Below are positions 50,843 through 59,120 of a DNA stretch of 64,000 bases, piece by piece. The translations under genes were made by a program, and so were the position numbers. The stretch is from Hydrogenophaga sp. Lineage in GTDB: Bacteria; Pseudomonadota; Gammaproteobacteria; Burkholderiales; Burkholderiaceae_C. Location of the stretch: the NCBI RefSeq assembly GCF_025699295.1, contig NZ_JAILWB010000001.1:248001-312000 (forward strand). The letters run 5' to 3'. Each line of letters begins with the position of its first letter. The stretch's first letter is position 1. The notes under the pieces are model-generated. The model searched no databases. It had not been told where the DNA came from and saw only the letters and a program-made list of their open reading frames with translations.

Positions 50843-51382
50843 ATGAGACACATTGAACCCGCACCCAGCCCCGCCCAGCCCCGCGCCCCCTGGGGCTGGA
50901 TGGGCGTCTGCACCGCCGCCCTGCTGGCCGCCTGCGCCGCGCCGCTGCCCCCTCCTCCTCCCCCACCGCCACCGCCACCGCCGGCCCCGGTGCCGGCACC
51001 GCCGCCACCGGTCAGCGTGCGTCCCACGCCCAAGCACGTGTCGCACGCCGTCTCGCCGATGGACTACCGCAAGGATGGTGCGCGCCACATTTACGGCAGC
51101 AACAGCCACCGCATCTACAAGGGCAAGATGCCCCCCCTGCTGCAGGGTGTGGGCGTCATGCGGCTCGACATCGACGAGCTCGGCAACATCCGGCAACTGA
51201 ATTGGCTGCGCCCGCCCAGCCACGCCGGCAGCCGCGTGGAGATCGAGCGCACGGTGCGCGCCGCAGCCCCCTTCCCGGCGCCCGTGCGCATGGGCAGCGT
51301 GAGCTACACCGACACCTGGCTCTGGCATGAGAGCGGCCAGTTCCAGCTCGACACGCTCACCGAAGGCCAGCGCGACCGCTGA
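50843..51382 (+). CDS. TonB-C-terminal-like lipoprotein with polyproline tract
   Basis: Protein of 179 aa. A hydrophobic segment (about 20-31) ends in a lipobox-like LAAC, followed by a tract of 12 consecutive prolines and a Pro/Ala stretch to about residue 57. The C-terminal half (about 100-175) contains GVMRLDIDELGNIRQLNWLRPPS and VRAAAPFPAPV, which resembles the TonB C-terminal fold. There is no ExbB/ExbD nearby, so classical energy transduction is unlikely. It lies between xdhC and uraH and may be unrelated to purine use. Confidence 0.78.
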   Translation: MRHIEPAPSPAQPRAPWGWMGVCTAALLAACAAPLPPPPPPPPPPPPAPVPAPPPPVSVRPTPKHVSHAVSPMDYRKDGARHIYGSNSHRIYKGKMPPLLQGVGVMRLDIDELGNIRQLNWLRPPSHAGSRVEIERTVRAAAPFPAPVRMGSVSYTDTWLWHESGQFQLDTLTEGQRDR

Positions 51383-51407
51383 ACAGGGCGTTCACCGAGC
51401 CCACCTG

Positions 51408-51435
51408 AAAGCCCGCCACCCGGCGGGCTTTTTTT
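51408..51435 (+). terminator. Intrinsic terminator after the lipoprotein gene
   Basis: AGCCCGCC (51410-51417), loop ACCC, GGCGGGCT (51422-51429) followed by a run of seven T residues. It lies 27 bp after the plus-strand stop and 11 bp before the convergent uraH end, and has A residues on its left side, so it may work weakly in both directions. Confidence 0.87.
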
Positions 51436-51446
51436 CGCCCTCCCGT

Positions 51447-51800
51447 TCAACTGCCCCGGTAGGTCGAATAGCTCCAGGGGCTCACCAGCAGCGGCACGTG
51501 GTAATGCTGGTCCGCATGCGCCACGCCGAAATCAAGCGCCACGCGGCCGAGAAAGTTGGGCTCGGGCAGTACCACGCCCCGGGCGGCGAAGTAGCCCTTC
51601 ACGTCGAACACCAGGCGATAGGTACCGGTCTTGAGGCTGGCGTGGTCGTACAACATGCCGTCGGGGTTGCGGCCGTCGGCATTGAGCGTGAAGCGCTTGA
51701 CCAGCGCAGCCTGCTCGCCCTGCGTGGTGTACAGCTCCACCACCATGCCGGCTGCGGGGCAGCCGTGCATGGTGTCCAGAACGTGCGTGCTCAATCCCAT
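51447..51800 (-). CDS. uraH: 5-hydroxyisourate hydrolase (transthyretin-like)
   Basis: Hydrolyses 5-hydroxyisourate to OHCU, 117 aa, the typical single-domain size. The catalytic set H6 (LSTHVLD), R44, H99 (HYHVPLL) and the C-terminal YRGS are all present. The ATG at 51800 follows GGAAGGA. It diverges from the GntR regulator across a 72-bp gap that contains the best operator copy. Confidence 0.96.
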   Translation of the reverse strand: MGLSTHVLDTMHGCPAAGMVVELYTTQGEQAALVKRFTLNADGRNPDGMLYDHASLKTGTYRLVFDVKGYFAARGVVLPEPNFLGRVALDFGVAHADQHYHVPLLVSPWSYSTYRGS

Positions 51801-51831
51801 GGCGTGTCCTTCCAGTGTTGATGGTCGACCG

Positions 51832-51847
51832 AAAGTGTATACACTTT
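51832..51847. promoter_or_regulatory. Perfect 16-bp palindrome (operator) between uraH and gntR
   Basis: AAAGTGTATACACTTT is a perfect palindrome centred in the divergent uraH/gntR gap. The core TGTATACA (51836-51843) recurs at three other promoters of the locus. The right half overlaps a -35-like TATACA (51838-51843) with TATGAT 17 nt later, so binding would block gntR transcription. Confidence 0.78.
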
Positions 51848-51860
51848 TTGTTTTTCTGGA

Positions 51861-51866
51861 TATGAT
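51861..51866 (+). promoter_or_regulatory. Candidate gntR promoter -10, close to the start codon
   Basis: TATGAT lies 17 nt after TATACA (51838-51843, part of the palindrome). The expected transcription start falls at or next to the ATG at 51873. No Shine-Dalgarno sequence is visible, so the mRNA may be leaderless. Confidence 0.5.
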
Positions 51867-51872
51867 GGCCGC

Positions 51873-52538
51873 ATGGAAACCTCCAGCACCCTGCACATCG
51901 TCGAATCGCTCACGCGGGCGATCGTTGAGCACCGCCTGCACCCCGGCACCAAGCTGGCCGAGCAGAAACTGGCCGACCATTTCGGCGTCTCGCGAACCCT
52001 GGTGCGCCAGGCCTTGTTCCAGTTGTCGCAGAACCGGCTGATCCGGCTGGAGCCCGCGCGCGGCGCCTTTGTGGCCACGCCCTCGGTGCAGGAGGCCCAG
52101 CAGGTGTTCGCGGTGCGGCGCATGCTCGAAGTGGAGATGACGCGCACCTTCGTCAAGACCGTCACCAACGCCAAGATCAAGGCGTTGCGCGAGCACGTGG
52201 CGCAGGAAAAGCTGGCAGTGACCAACGAGGACGTGGCCGGGCGCACCGAACTGCTGGGCGACTTCCATGTGCGCATGGCCGAACTCATGGGCAACCAGGT
52301 GCTGGCCGAGCTGTTGCGCGAACTCATCTCGCGCTGCGCGCTGATCACCCTCATGTACCAGAGCAACCAGGCCGCCGAGCATTCCAGCGAAGAACACGCC
52401 GACATCGTCAAGGCGCTGGCTGCGCGCGACGAGGAGCTGGCGGTGCGCCTGATGAACGAGCACCTGCTGCACGTCGAGGAAAACCTGACCTTCGACCGCA
52501 AGGTCCCCACCAACGACATTTCCATGGCCCTGTCATGA
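51873..52538 (+). CDS. GntR-family regulator with FCD domain, likely regulator of the purine locus
   Basis: Regulator of 221 aa. The winged helix spans about 5-72 (LHPGTKLAEQKLADHFGVSRTLVRQAL), and the helical FCD domain spans about 76-210. Candidate metal/effector ligands of the FCD pocket are D130 or H132, H175 (EEHADIV) and H197 (MNEHL). It is the first gene of gntR-puuE-uraD/allC and overlaps puuE by 4 bp. The palindrome just upstream suggests autoregulation. Purine intermediates such as urate or allantoin are plausible effectors by context, but that is not shown. Confidence 0.93.
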   Translation: METSSTLHIVESLTRAIVEHRLHPGTKLAEQKLADHFGVSRTLVRQALFQLSQNRLIRLEPARGAFVATPSVQEAQQVFAVRRMLEVEMTRTFVKTVTNAKIKALREHVAQEKLAVTNEDVAGRTELLGDFHVRMAELMGNQVLAELLRELISRCALITLMYQSNQAAEHSSEEHADIVKALAARDEELAVRLMNEHLLHVEENLTFDRKVPTNDISMALS

Positions 52539-53488
52539 CCTTGTACGACTCCACCGCATCCTATCCCCGCGATCTGGCTGGCTATGGCCGCGACGTGCCG
52601 CACGCGCGCTGGCCAAACGGCGCGCGCATCGCCGTGCAGTTCGTGCTGAACTACGAAGAGGGTGGCGAGAACAGCGTGCTGCACGGCGACGACGCGTCCG
52701 AGCAGTTCCTCTCCGAGATGTTCAACCCGGCGGCCTTTCCCGCGCGGCACATCAGCATGGAGGGCATCTACGAATATGGCTCGCGCGCGGGTGTCTGGCG
52801 CATCCTGCGCGAGTTCGAGCGGCGCGGCCTGCCGCTCACCGTCTTCGGCGTGGCCACCGCCCTGCAGCGCAGCCCGGACGTGACCGCGGCCTTCCTGGAG
52901 CTGGGGTACGACATCGCCTGCCATGGCCTGAAATGGATCCACTACCAGAACGTGGACGAGGCCACCGAGCGCGCCCACATGGCGCAGGCGATGCAGATCA
53001 TCGAGCACCTCACCGGCAGCCCGCCGCTGGGCTGGTACACCGGGCGCGACAGCCCGAACACGCGCCGCCTCGTGGTCGACCATGGCGGCTTCGAATACGA
53101 CAGCGACTACTACGGCGACGACCTGCCCTTCTGGATGAAGGTGAGCAGAAGCGACGGCAGCGACACGCAGCAGCTCATCGTGCCCTACACGCTGGACTGC
53201 AACGACATGCGATTCGCGCTGCCGCAGGGTTATTCGCATGCCGACCCGTTCTTCCAGTACATGAAGGACACGTTCGATGCGCTTTACGCCGAAGGCGACC
53301 CCGACGGGCTGGACCGCCCGAAGATGATGAGCATCGGCATGCACTGCCGCCTGCTCGGCCGCCCCGGGCGCATCACTGCCCTGCAGCGCTTCCTCGACCA
53401 TATCCAGCAACACGACAGGGTGTGGGTCGCGCGGCGCCTGGACATCGCGCGCCACTGGAAAGCCACACATCCCGCTTCCGCCGCCTGA
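52535..53488 (+). CDS. puuE: Allantoinase PuuE (polysaccharide-deacetylase-like)
   Basis: Hydrolyses allantoin to allantoate, 317 aa. The family blocks are FVLNYEEGGENSVLHGD, EYGSRAGVWRILREF, YDIACHGLKWIHYQ, GWYTGRDSPNTRRL and YDSDYYGDDLPFW. It is unrelated to the metal-dependent amidohydrolase allantoinase AllB. The start overlaps the gntR stop (ATGA), and the fused uraD/allC gene follows after 10 bp, consistent with consecutive pathway steps. Confidence 0.96.
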   Translation: MTLYDSTASYPRDLAGYGRDVPHARWPNGARIAVQFVLNYEEGGENSVLHGDDASEQFLSEMFNPAAFPARHISMEGIYEYGSRAGVWRILREFERRGLPLTVFGVATALQRSPDVTAAFLELGYDIACHGLKWIHYQNVDEATERAHMAQAMQIIEHLTGSPPLGWYTGRDSPNTRRLVVDHGGFEYDSDYYGDDLPFWMKVSRSDGSDTQQLIVPYTLDCNDMRFALPQGYSHADPFFQYMKDTFDALYAEGDPDGLDRPKMMSIGMHCRLLGRPGRITALQRFLDHIQQHDRVWVARRLDIARHWKATHPASAA

Positions 53489-53498
53489 GACCGCTGCC

Positions 53499-55283
53499 AT
53501 GCCCATCACCCTGGACCAACTCAACCAAGCCCCGCTCGCCGAGGCCACGCAGATGCTCGACGGCCTGTACGAGCACTCGCCCTGGATCGCGGAGCAGGCG
53601 CTGGCACAGCGCCCATTCGCGTCGCTGGCCGCGCTGAAGCACGCCATGGTGACCGTGCTCGCGCAAGCCGGCGTGGACGCGCAGCTCGCACTGATCCGCG
53701 CCCACCCCGAACTCGCCGGCAAGGCGATGGTGAGCCAGTCGCTCACCGCCGAATCCACCCACGAACAGACGAAGGCCGGTCTCACGAACTGCACACCCGA
53801 GGAGTTCGCGCACATCCAGCGGCTCAACACGAACTACAACGCGAAGTTCGGCTTTCCGTTCATCCTCGCGGTGCGCGGCCCGCGCGGCACGGGTCTCGCC
53901 AAGCGCGAGATCATTGCGACGTTCGAGCGCCGCCTGGGCAACCCGGTGGACTTCGAGCGCGCCGAGTGCCTGCGCAACATCCACCGAATCGCCGAGATCC
54001 GCCTGAACGACAAGTTCGGCTTCGAGCCGGTGGTCGGCAACGAGGTCTGGGACTGGCACGAAGACCTGGCTCGCCACAGCGACCCCGGGTTCGCCGAACA
54101 GGGGCAGCTCACGGTGACGTACCTGACGGATGCGCACCGCGCCTGCGCCACCGATCTGGTAGCGCGCATGCGTGAGTGCGGATTCGATGAGGTGAACATC
54201 GATGCGGTGGGCAATGTGGTGGGCAGGTACTTCGGTGCCACGCCGCAGACCCCTGTCCTCCTCACCGGAAGCCACTACGACACCGTGCGCAACGGTGGAA
54301 AGTACGACGGCCGCCTGGGCATCTTCGTTCCCATGGCGTGTGTGAAACAGCTCCATGCAGCCCGCAGGCGCCTGCCGTTCGCCATCGAGGTCGTGGGCTT
54401 TGCCGAAGAAGAAGGCCAGCGCTACAAGGCCACCTTCCTCGGCTCGGGCGCGCTCACGGGCCACTTCAACCCGGCCTGGCTGGACCAGCAGGACGCCGAG
54501 GGCATGACCATGCGCGCGGCCATGCAGCACGCCGGCCTGCCCGCCGCGCTGGACGCCATCGGTGCGCTGCAGCGCGATCCGTCGCGCTACCTGGGCTTCG
54601 TCGAGGTGCACATCGAACAGGGCCCGGTGCTCAACGAGATGGACCTGCCCCTGGGCGTGGTCACCTCCATCAACGCCAGCGTGCGCTATCTGTGCGAGGC
54701 CATTGGCATGGCCAGCCACGCCGGCACCACGCCCATGGACCGGCGCCGTGACGCGGCCAGCGCCGTGGCCGAAATCGCGCTCTACGCCGAGCAGCGTGCC
54801 GGCGCCGACGGCGACTCGGTCGCCACCATCGGCATGCTGCAGGTGCCCGGAGGCTCTATCAACGTGGTACCCGGCCGCTGTCTGTTCTCGCTCGACCTGC
54901 GCGCACCCAGCGACGCGCAGCGCGATGCGCTGGAACGCGACATCCTCGCGCAGTTGCGCGCCATCTGCGAACGGCGCGGCATCGCCATCAGCACCGAGGA
55001 AACCATGCGCGCCGCCGCCGCCCCGAGTGCGCCCGCCTGGCAGTCGCGCTGGGAACGCGCCGTGAAGGCACTGGGCGTGCCGCTGCACCGCATGCCCAGT
55101 GGGGCCGGCCACGATGCCATGAAGCTGCACGAGGTGATGCCGCAGGCCATGCTTTTCGTGCGAGGCCTCAACAGCGGCATCAGCCACAACCCGCTGGAGT
55201 CCACCACCAGCGACGACATGGAACTCTGCGTGAACGCCTTCTCGCACCTGCTCGACCAACTCGCCACCGAACACCAGCCCTGA
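53499..55283 (+). CDS. Fusion of OHCU decarboxylase (UraD) and allantoate-amidohydrolase-like M20 enzyme
   Basis: One continuous frame of 594 aa with two enzymes. Residues 1 to about 168 are UraD (OHCU to S-allantoin): H69 in IRAHPELAGK is the catalytic His, and KFGFPFILAVRG is a hallmark. Residues about 178-594 are a Zn-dependent M20 hydrolase of the AllC/HyuC type: H259 and D261 (GSHYDTV), D270, E304/E305 (FAEEEGQRY), H371 (VHIEQGPVL) and H563 (SGISHNPLE) are all present, so both parts look active. No stop or frameshift is seen at the joint (FGFEPVVGNEVWDWHED). The two reactions flank that of PuuE encoded just upstream. Allantoate is the most likely substrate, but ureidoglycolate cannot be excluded. 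Confidence 0.93.
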   Translation: MPITLDQLNQAPLAEATQMLDGLYEHSPWIAEQALAQRPFASLAALKHAMVTVLAQAGVDAQLALIRAHPELAGKAMVSQSLTAESTHEQTKAGLTNCTPEEFAHIQRLNTNYNAKFGFPFILAVRGPRGTGLAKREIIATFERRLGNPVDFERAECLRNIHRIAEIRLNDKFGFEPVVGNEVWDWHEDLARHSDPGFAEQGQLTVTYLTDAHRACATDLVARMRECGFDEVNIDAVGNVVGRYFGATPQTPVLLTGSHYDTVRNGGKYDGRLGIFVPMACVKQLHAARRRLPFAIEVVGFAEEEGQRYKATFLGSGALTGHFNPAWLDQQDAEGMTMRAAMQHAGLPAALDAIGALQRDPSRYLGFVEVHIEQGPVLNEMDLPLGVVTSINASVRYLCEAIGMASHAGTTPMDRRRDAASAVAEIALYAEQRAGADGDSVATIGMLQVPGGSINVVPGRCLFSLDLRAPSDAQRDALERDILAQLRAICERRGIAISTEETMRAAAAPSAPAWQSRWERAVKALGVPLHRMPSGAGHDAMKLHEVMPQAMLFVRGLNSGISHNPLESTTSDDMELCVNAFSHLLDQLATEHQP

Positions 55284-55289
55284 ACCCCG

Positions 55290-56549
55290 ATGACACACGA
55301 ACAACAACTGGATGCCTGGATCGACGCCCACTTCGACGAGGAAGTGCGCTTCCTGCAGGAGCTCGTGCGCGTGCCCACCGACACGCCACCCGGCAACAAC
55401 GCGCCGCACGCCGAACGTACCGCCGAGTTGCTGGCCACCATGGGCCTGCAGGCTGAGAAACATGCCGTGCCCGCGGCCGAGGTGCAGGCAGCCGGCTTGC
55501 AAAGCATCACCAACCTGATCGTGCGCCGGCCCTACGGCCCGGGCAGGACCATTGCGCTCAACGCGCACGGCGATGTGGTGCCACCCGGCGAAGGCTGGAC
55601 GCACGACCCCTATGGCGGTGAGGTCGTGGACGGCAGGATCTACGGCCGCGCGACCGCGGTGAGCAAGTGCGACATCGCCAGCTTCAGCTTTGCCATCCGC
55701 GCGCTGGAATCCGTCAGCACTTCGCTGGGCGCGAAGCTCGCTGGTGGCGTGGAACTGCACGTGACCTACGACGAGGAATACGGTGGCGAGGTTGGCCCCG
55801 ACTGGCTGCTGAACAAAGGCCTGACCCAACCCGACCTGATGATCGCCGCAGGCTTCAGCTACCAGGTGGTGGTGGCGCACAACGGCTGCCTGCAGCTGGA
55901 AGTGACGGTGCACGGCGACATGGCGCACGCCGCCATTCCCGACAGCGGCACCGACGCGCTGCAGGGCGCCACCCACATCCTCAACGCGCTGTACGCGCTC
56001 AACGCCGACTACCTCAAGGTCACGTCCAGCGTCGAAGGCATCACGCACCCCTACCTCAACGTCGGCCAGATCCATGGCGGCACCAACACCAACGTGATCC
56101 CGGGCAAGGTGGTGCTCAAGGTCGACCGTCGCATGATCCCCGAGGAAGACCCGGCCGAGGTGGAAGCCTCATTGCGCCGCACCATCGAGCAGGCGGCCGC
56201 CAGCTTCCAGCCGCCCCGTGGCGGCAAACAACTGAAGGTCGATGTGCGCCGCATCCTGCTCGCTCGCGCCATGAAGCCGCTGCCAGGCAACCAGCCGCTG
56301 GTGCAGGCGATCCAGAAGCACGGTCAGGCCGTGTTCGGTGAAGCCATTCCCGCCGTGGGCACGCCGCTCTACACCGATGTGCGCCTGTACGTCGAGCGCG
56401 GCATCCCCGGTGTGATCTACGGCGCGGGCCCGCGCACGGTGCGCGAATCGAACGCCAAACGCGCCGACGAGCACCTGGTGCTGGAAGACCTGCGGCGCGC
56501 CACCAAGGTGATCGCGCGCACGCTGTTCGACCTGCTGCAACCCGGCTGA
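55290..56549 (+). CDS. M20/ArgE-DapE-like protein with incomplete metal site
   Basis: Protein of 419 aa with M20-peptidase architecture. H93-x-D95 (NAHGDVVPPGEGW), E162-E163 (YDEEYGGE) and the lid-domain His (H213, MAHAAIPDSG) match the family. The bridging Asp of the usual GRGxxDxK is V124 (GRATAVSK), the later Glu in a GEPT-like block is missing (IAAGFSYQ), and the usual C-terminal His is K390 (NAKRADEHL). It may use a mononuclear site or act on a different bond. It follows the uraD/allC fusion by 6 bp, so a purine-related substrate such as an ureido compound is likely but unproven. Confidence 0.85.
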   Translation: MTHEQQLDAWIDAHFDEEVRFLQELVRVPTDTPPGNNAPHAERTAELLATMGLQAEKHAVPAAEVQAAGLQSITNLIVRRPYGPGRTIALNAHGDVVPPGEGWTHDPYGGEVVDGRIYGRATAVSKCDIASFSFAIRALESVSTSLGAKLAGGVELHVTYDEEYGGEVGPDWLLNKGLTQPDLMIAAGFSYQVVVAHNGCLQLEVTVHGDMAHAAIPDSGTDALQGATHILNALYALNADYLKVTSSVEGITHPYLNVGQIHGGTNTNVIPGKVVLKVDRRMIPEEDPAEVEASLRRTIEQAAASFQPPRGGKQLKVDVRRILLARAMKPLPGNQPLVQAIQKHGQAVFGEAIPAVGTPLYTDVRLYVERGIPGVIYGAGPRTVRESNAKRADEHLVLEDLRRATKVIARTLFDLLQPG

Positions 56550-56650
56550 ATCCCCCTGCGGAATCACCCGTGAAACACCGCGCCCGCCGGGGCGCCCCAG
56601 GGCCGTGTGCGTGACACAATGAACACGCATACATGCCCCCTGGAGACAAC

Positions 56651-58939
56651 ATGACCCCTGCCGAACAAGCCCTGCGCGACGCCGCGTTCGAGTACCACCG
56701 CACACCGAACCGCGGCAAGATTTCCGTCACACCCACCAAGCCCCTGTCCAATCAGCGCGACCTCTCGCTGGCCTACTCACCCGGCGTGGCCTACCCCTGC
56801 CTGGCGATCGAGGCCGACCCCGCGATGGCGGCCGAGTACACCTCGCGCGGCAACCTCGTCGGCGTGGTCACCAACGGCACGGCCGTGCTCGGTCTGGGCG
56901 ACATCGGACCGCTGGCGGCCAAGCCGGTGATGGAGGGCAAGGGCTGCCTGTTCAAGAAGTTCGCCGGCATCGACGTGTTCGACATCGAGCTCGACGAAAA
57001 GGACCCGGACAAGCTGGTCGAAATCATCGCCGCGCTCGAGCCCACACTGGGCGGCATCAACCTCGAAGACATCAAGGCGCCCGAGTGCTTCTACATCGAG
57101 AAGAAGCTGCGCGAACGCATGGGCATCCCGGTCTTCCACGACGACCAGCACGGCACAGCCATCATCTCGGCCGCCGCCTTGCTCAACGGCCTGGAGCTGG
57201 TGGGCAAGGACATCGCCTCGGTCAAGCTCGCGGTCAGCGGCGCGGGCGCGGCCGCCATCGCCTGCCTGGACGTGATGGTTGGCCTGGGCGTGAAGCGCGA
57301 GCATATCTACGTCTGCGACTCCAAGGGCGTGGTGTACGAGGGCCGCCCTGGTGGCTACGACGAATCCAAGTCGCGCTACGCGCAAAAGACCGACAAACGC
57401 ACGCTGGCCGACGCGGTCAATGGCGCCGACGTGTTCCTGGGTTGCTCGGCGCCCGGTGTGCTCACCGCCGAGATGATGAAGACCATGGGCCCGAAACCCA
57501 TCGTGCTCGCGCTGGCCAACCCCGAGCCCGAGATCCGGCCCGAACTGGCCAAGGCCGTGCGGCCTGACTGCATCATCGCCACCGGCCGCAGCGACTACCC
57601 GAACCAGGTCAACAACGTCCTTTGCTTCCCTTACATCTTCCGCGGCGCGCTCGACTGCGGCGCCACGCGCATCACCGAGGAAATGAAGCTGGCCTGCGTG
57701 CGCCAGATTGCCGACCTGGCCAAGAGCGAGACCAGCGACGAGGTCGCCAGCGCCTACGCGGGGCAGGACCTGAGCTTCGGCCCCGACTACCTGATCCCCA
57801 AACCCTTCGACTCGCGCCTCATCCTTCGCATCGCACCCGCCGTGGCGCAGGCTGCGGCGGACTCGGGCGTGGCCACACGCCCCATCGCCGACATGGACGC
57901 CTACCGCCAGCAGTTGGGCCGCTTCGTCTACCAGACCGGCATCCTGATGCAGCCGGTGTTCAACGCCGCCAAGGCACAGACGAAGAAGGCGCGCGTGGCC
58001 TATGCGGACGGCGAGGACGAGCGCGCGCTGCGCGCCGCGCAGATGGCGATCGACGACCAGGTCGCCCTGCCGATCCTGATCGGCCGCCCGGCCGTGATCG
58101 AGGCGCGCATCGCCAAGGCGGGCCTGCGCATGAAGCTCGGGCAGGACGTGCAGAACGTCAACCCCGAGGACGACCCGCGCTTTCGCCAGTACTGGGAGCA
58201 CTACCACAAGCTCATGGGCCGCGATGGCGCAACCCCCGAGGTCGCCAAGGCCGCGGTGCGCCGCTCCAACACCATCATCGGTTCGCTCATGCTCTCGCTC
58301 GGCGACGCCGACGCGCTCATCTGCGGCCTGGTGGGCAGCTACATGACGCACCTGGAGCGCATCGACCACGTGCTGGGGCGCCGCGAAGGCGCCGGGCTGT
58401 ATGCCGCCGTGAACGCACTCATGACACAGCGCGGCCCGATCTTCATCGCCGACACCTACGTCAACGAAGACCCGAGCGCCGAGGAACTGGCCGAGATCGC
58501 CTGGATGGCCGCGCAGGAAGTGCAGCGCTTCGGCCTGCCGCCGCAGGTGGCTTTTCTATCGCACTCGAGCTACGGGTCGAGCAAGCGCGCCTCGGCGCGC
58601 AAGATGGCGCGGGCGCGCGACCTGTTCGTGGCCGCGCACCCGGGCATCGAATGCGACGGTGAACTGCACGGCGACGCCGCGCTGCAGCCCGAGATCCGCC
58701 ACGCCTACCTGGCCGAGACGACGCTCTCGGGCGCGGCCAACCTGCTGATCTGCCCCAACCTGGACGCGGCCAACATCCTCTACAACGTGATGAAGACCAC
58801 CGCCAGCGGCGGCGTCACCGTGGGCCCGGTGCTCATGGGTTCGGCGGCTCCCGTGCACATCCTCACGCCGGCGGCCACGGTGCGGCGCGTACTCAACATG
58901 ACGGCGCTGGCGGCGGCCAGCAGCGCCACCCGGAACTGA
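56651..58939 (+). CDS. maeB: NADP-dependent malic enzyme with phosphotransacetylase-like domain
   Basis: Converts malate to pyruvate and CO2, 762 aa, the usual size of the fused MaeB type. The malic-enzyme part (about 1-425) has [20 protein letters not shown] and [12 protein letters not shown]. The C-terminal part (about 430-755) is a phosphate-acetyltransferase-like regulatory domain ([34 protein letters not shown]). I chose the ATG at 56651 after GGAGAC; an ATG 18 bp upstream is in frame. It sits inside the purine locus but has no TGTATACA site and no clear purine role. Confidence 0.96.
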   Translation: MTPAEQALRDAAFEYHRTPNRGKISVTPTKPLSNQRDLSLAYSPGVAYPCLAIEADPAMAAEYTSRGNLVGVVTNGTAVLGLGDIGPLAAKPVMEGKGCLFKKFAGIDVFDIELDEKDPDKLVEIIAALEPTLGGINLEDIKAPECFYIEKKLRERMGIPVFHDDQHGTAIISAAALLNGLELVGKDIASVKLAVSGAGAAAIACLDVMVGLGVKREHIYVCDSKGVVYEGRPGGYDESKSRYAQKTDKRTLADAVNGADVFLGCSAPGVLTAEMMKTMGPKPIVLALANPEPEIRPELAKAVRPDCIIATGRSDYPNQVNNVLCFPYIFRGALDCGATRITEEMKLACVRQIADLAKSETSDEVASAYAGQDLSFGPDYLIPKPFDSRLILRIAPAVAQAAADSGVATRPIADMDAYRQQLGRFVYQTGILMQPVFNAAKAQTKKARVAYADGEDERALRAAQMAIDDQVALPILIGRPAVIEARIAKAGLRMKLGQDVQNVNPEDDPRFRQYWEHYHKLMGRDGATPEVAKAAVRRSNTIIGSLMLSLGDADALICGLVGSYMTHLERIDHVLGRREGAGLYAAVNALMTQRGPIFIADTYVNEDPSAEELAEIAWMAAQEVQRFGLPPQVAFLSHSSYGSSKRASARKMARARDLFVAAHPGIECDGELHGDAALQPEIRHAYLAETTLSGAANLLICPNLDAANILYNVMKTTASGGVTVGPVLMGSAAPVHILTPAATVRRVLNMTALAAASSATRN

Positions 58940-58958
58940 GCGCGCTCGAACCGCCCTG

Positions 58959-58982
58959 AGGGACGCTGCGGCGCCCCTTTTT
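58959..58982 (+). terminator. Probable terminator after maeB
   Basis: AGGGACGC (58959-58966), loop TGCG, GCGCCCCT (58971-58978) pair with one A-C mismatch and run into TTTTT. It lies 20 bp after the maeB stop and separates it from the permease gene. Confidence 0.55.
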
Positions 58983-59069
58983 CGTTTCTGACCCCGCCGT
59001 CTGGCTGTCCACCACCGGTCAGAAACCGGGTTTCCCCTAGCTGCCCATCATTCGTTCGTACACATAAAC

Positions 59070-59077
59070 TGTATACA
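59070..59077. promoter_or_regulatory. TGTATACA operator-like site, NCS2 permease promoter region
   Basis: TGTATACA in the context TAAAC-TGTATACA-CATTTG, 44 bp upstream of the permease start. It shares the core and part of the flanks with the uraH/gntR palindrome. Confidence 0.68.
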
Positions 59078-59120
59078 CATTTGCATGCATTGAAGCCCGT
59101 TCACGCCCAAGGAGCCCTCC

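Noticed and set aside
50957..51020. CCN repeat tract as a microsatellite or CRISPR-like repeat
   Set aside because: It is in frame, encodes a polyproline spacer with mixed codons and has no spacer-repeat pattern.
51801..53830. Long minus-strand frame opposite gntR and puuE
   Set aside because: It is antisense to two genes with full family motifs and starts nowhere near a promoter.
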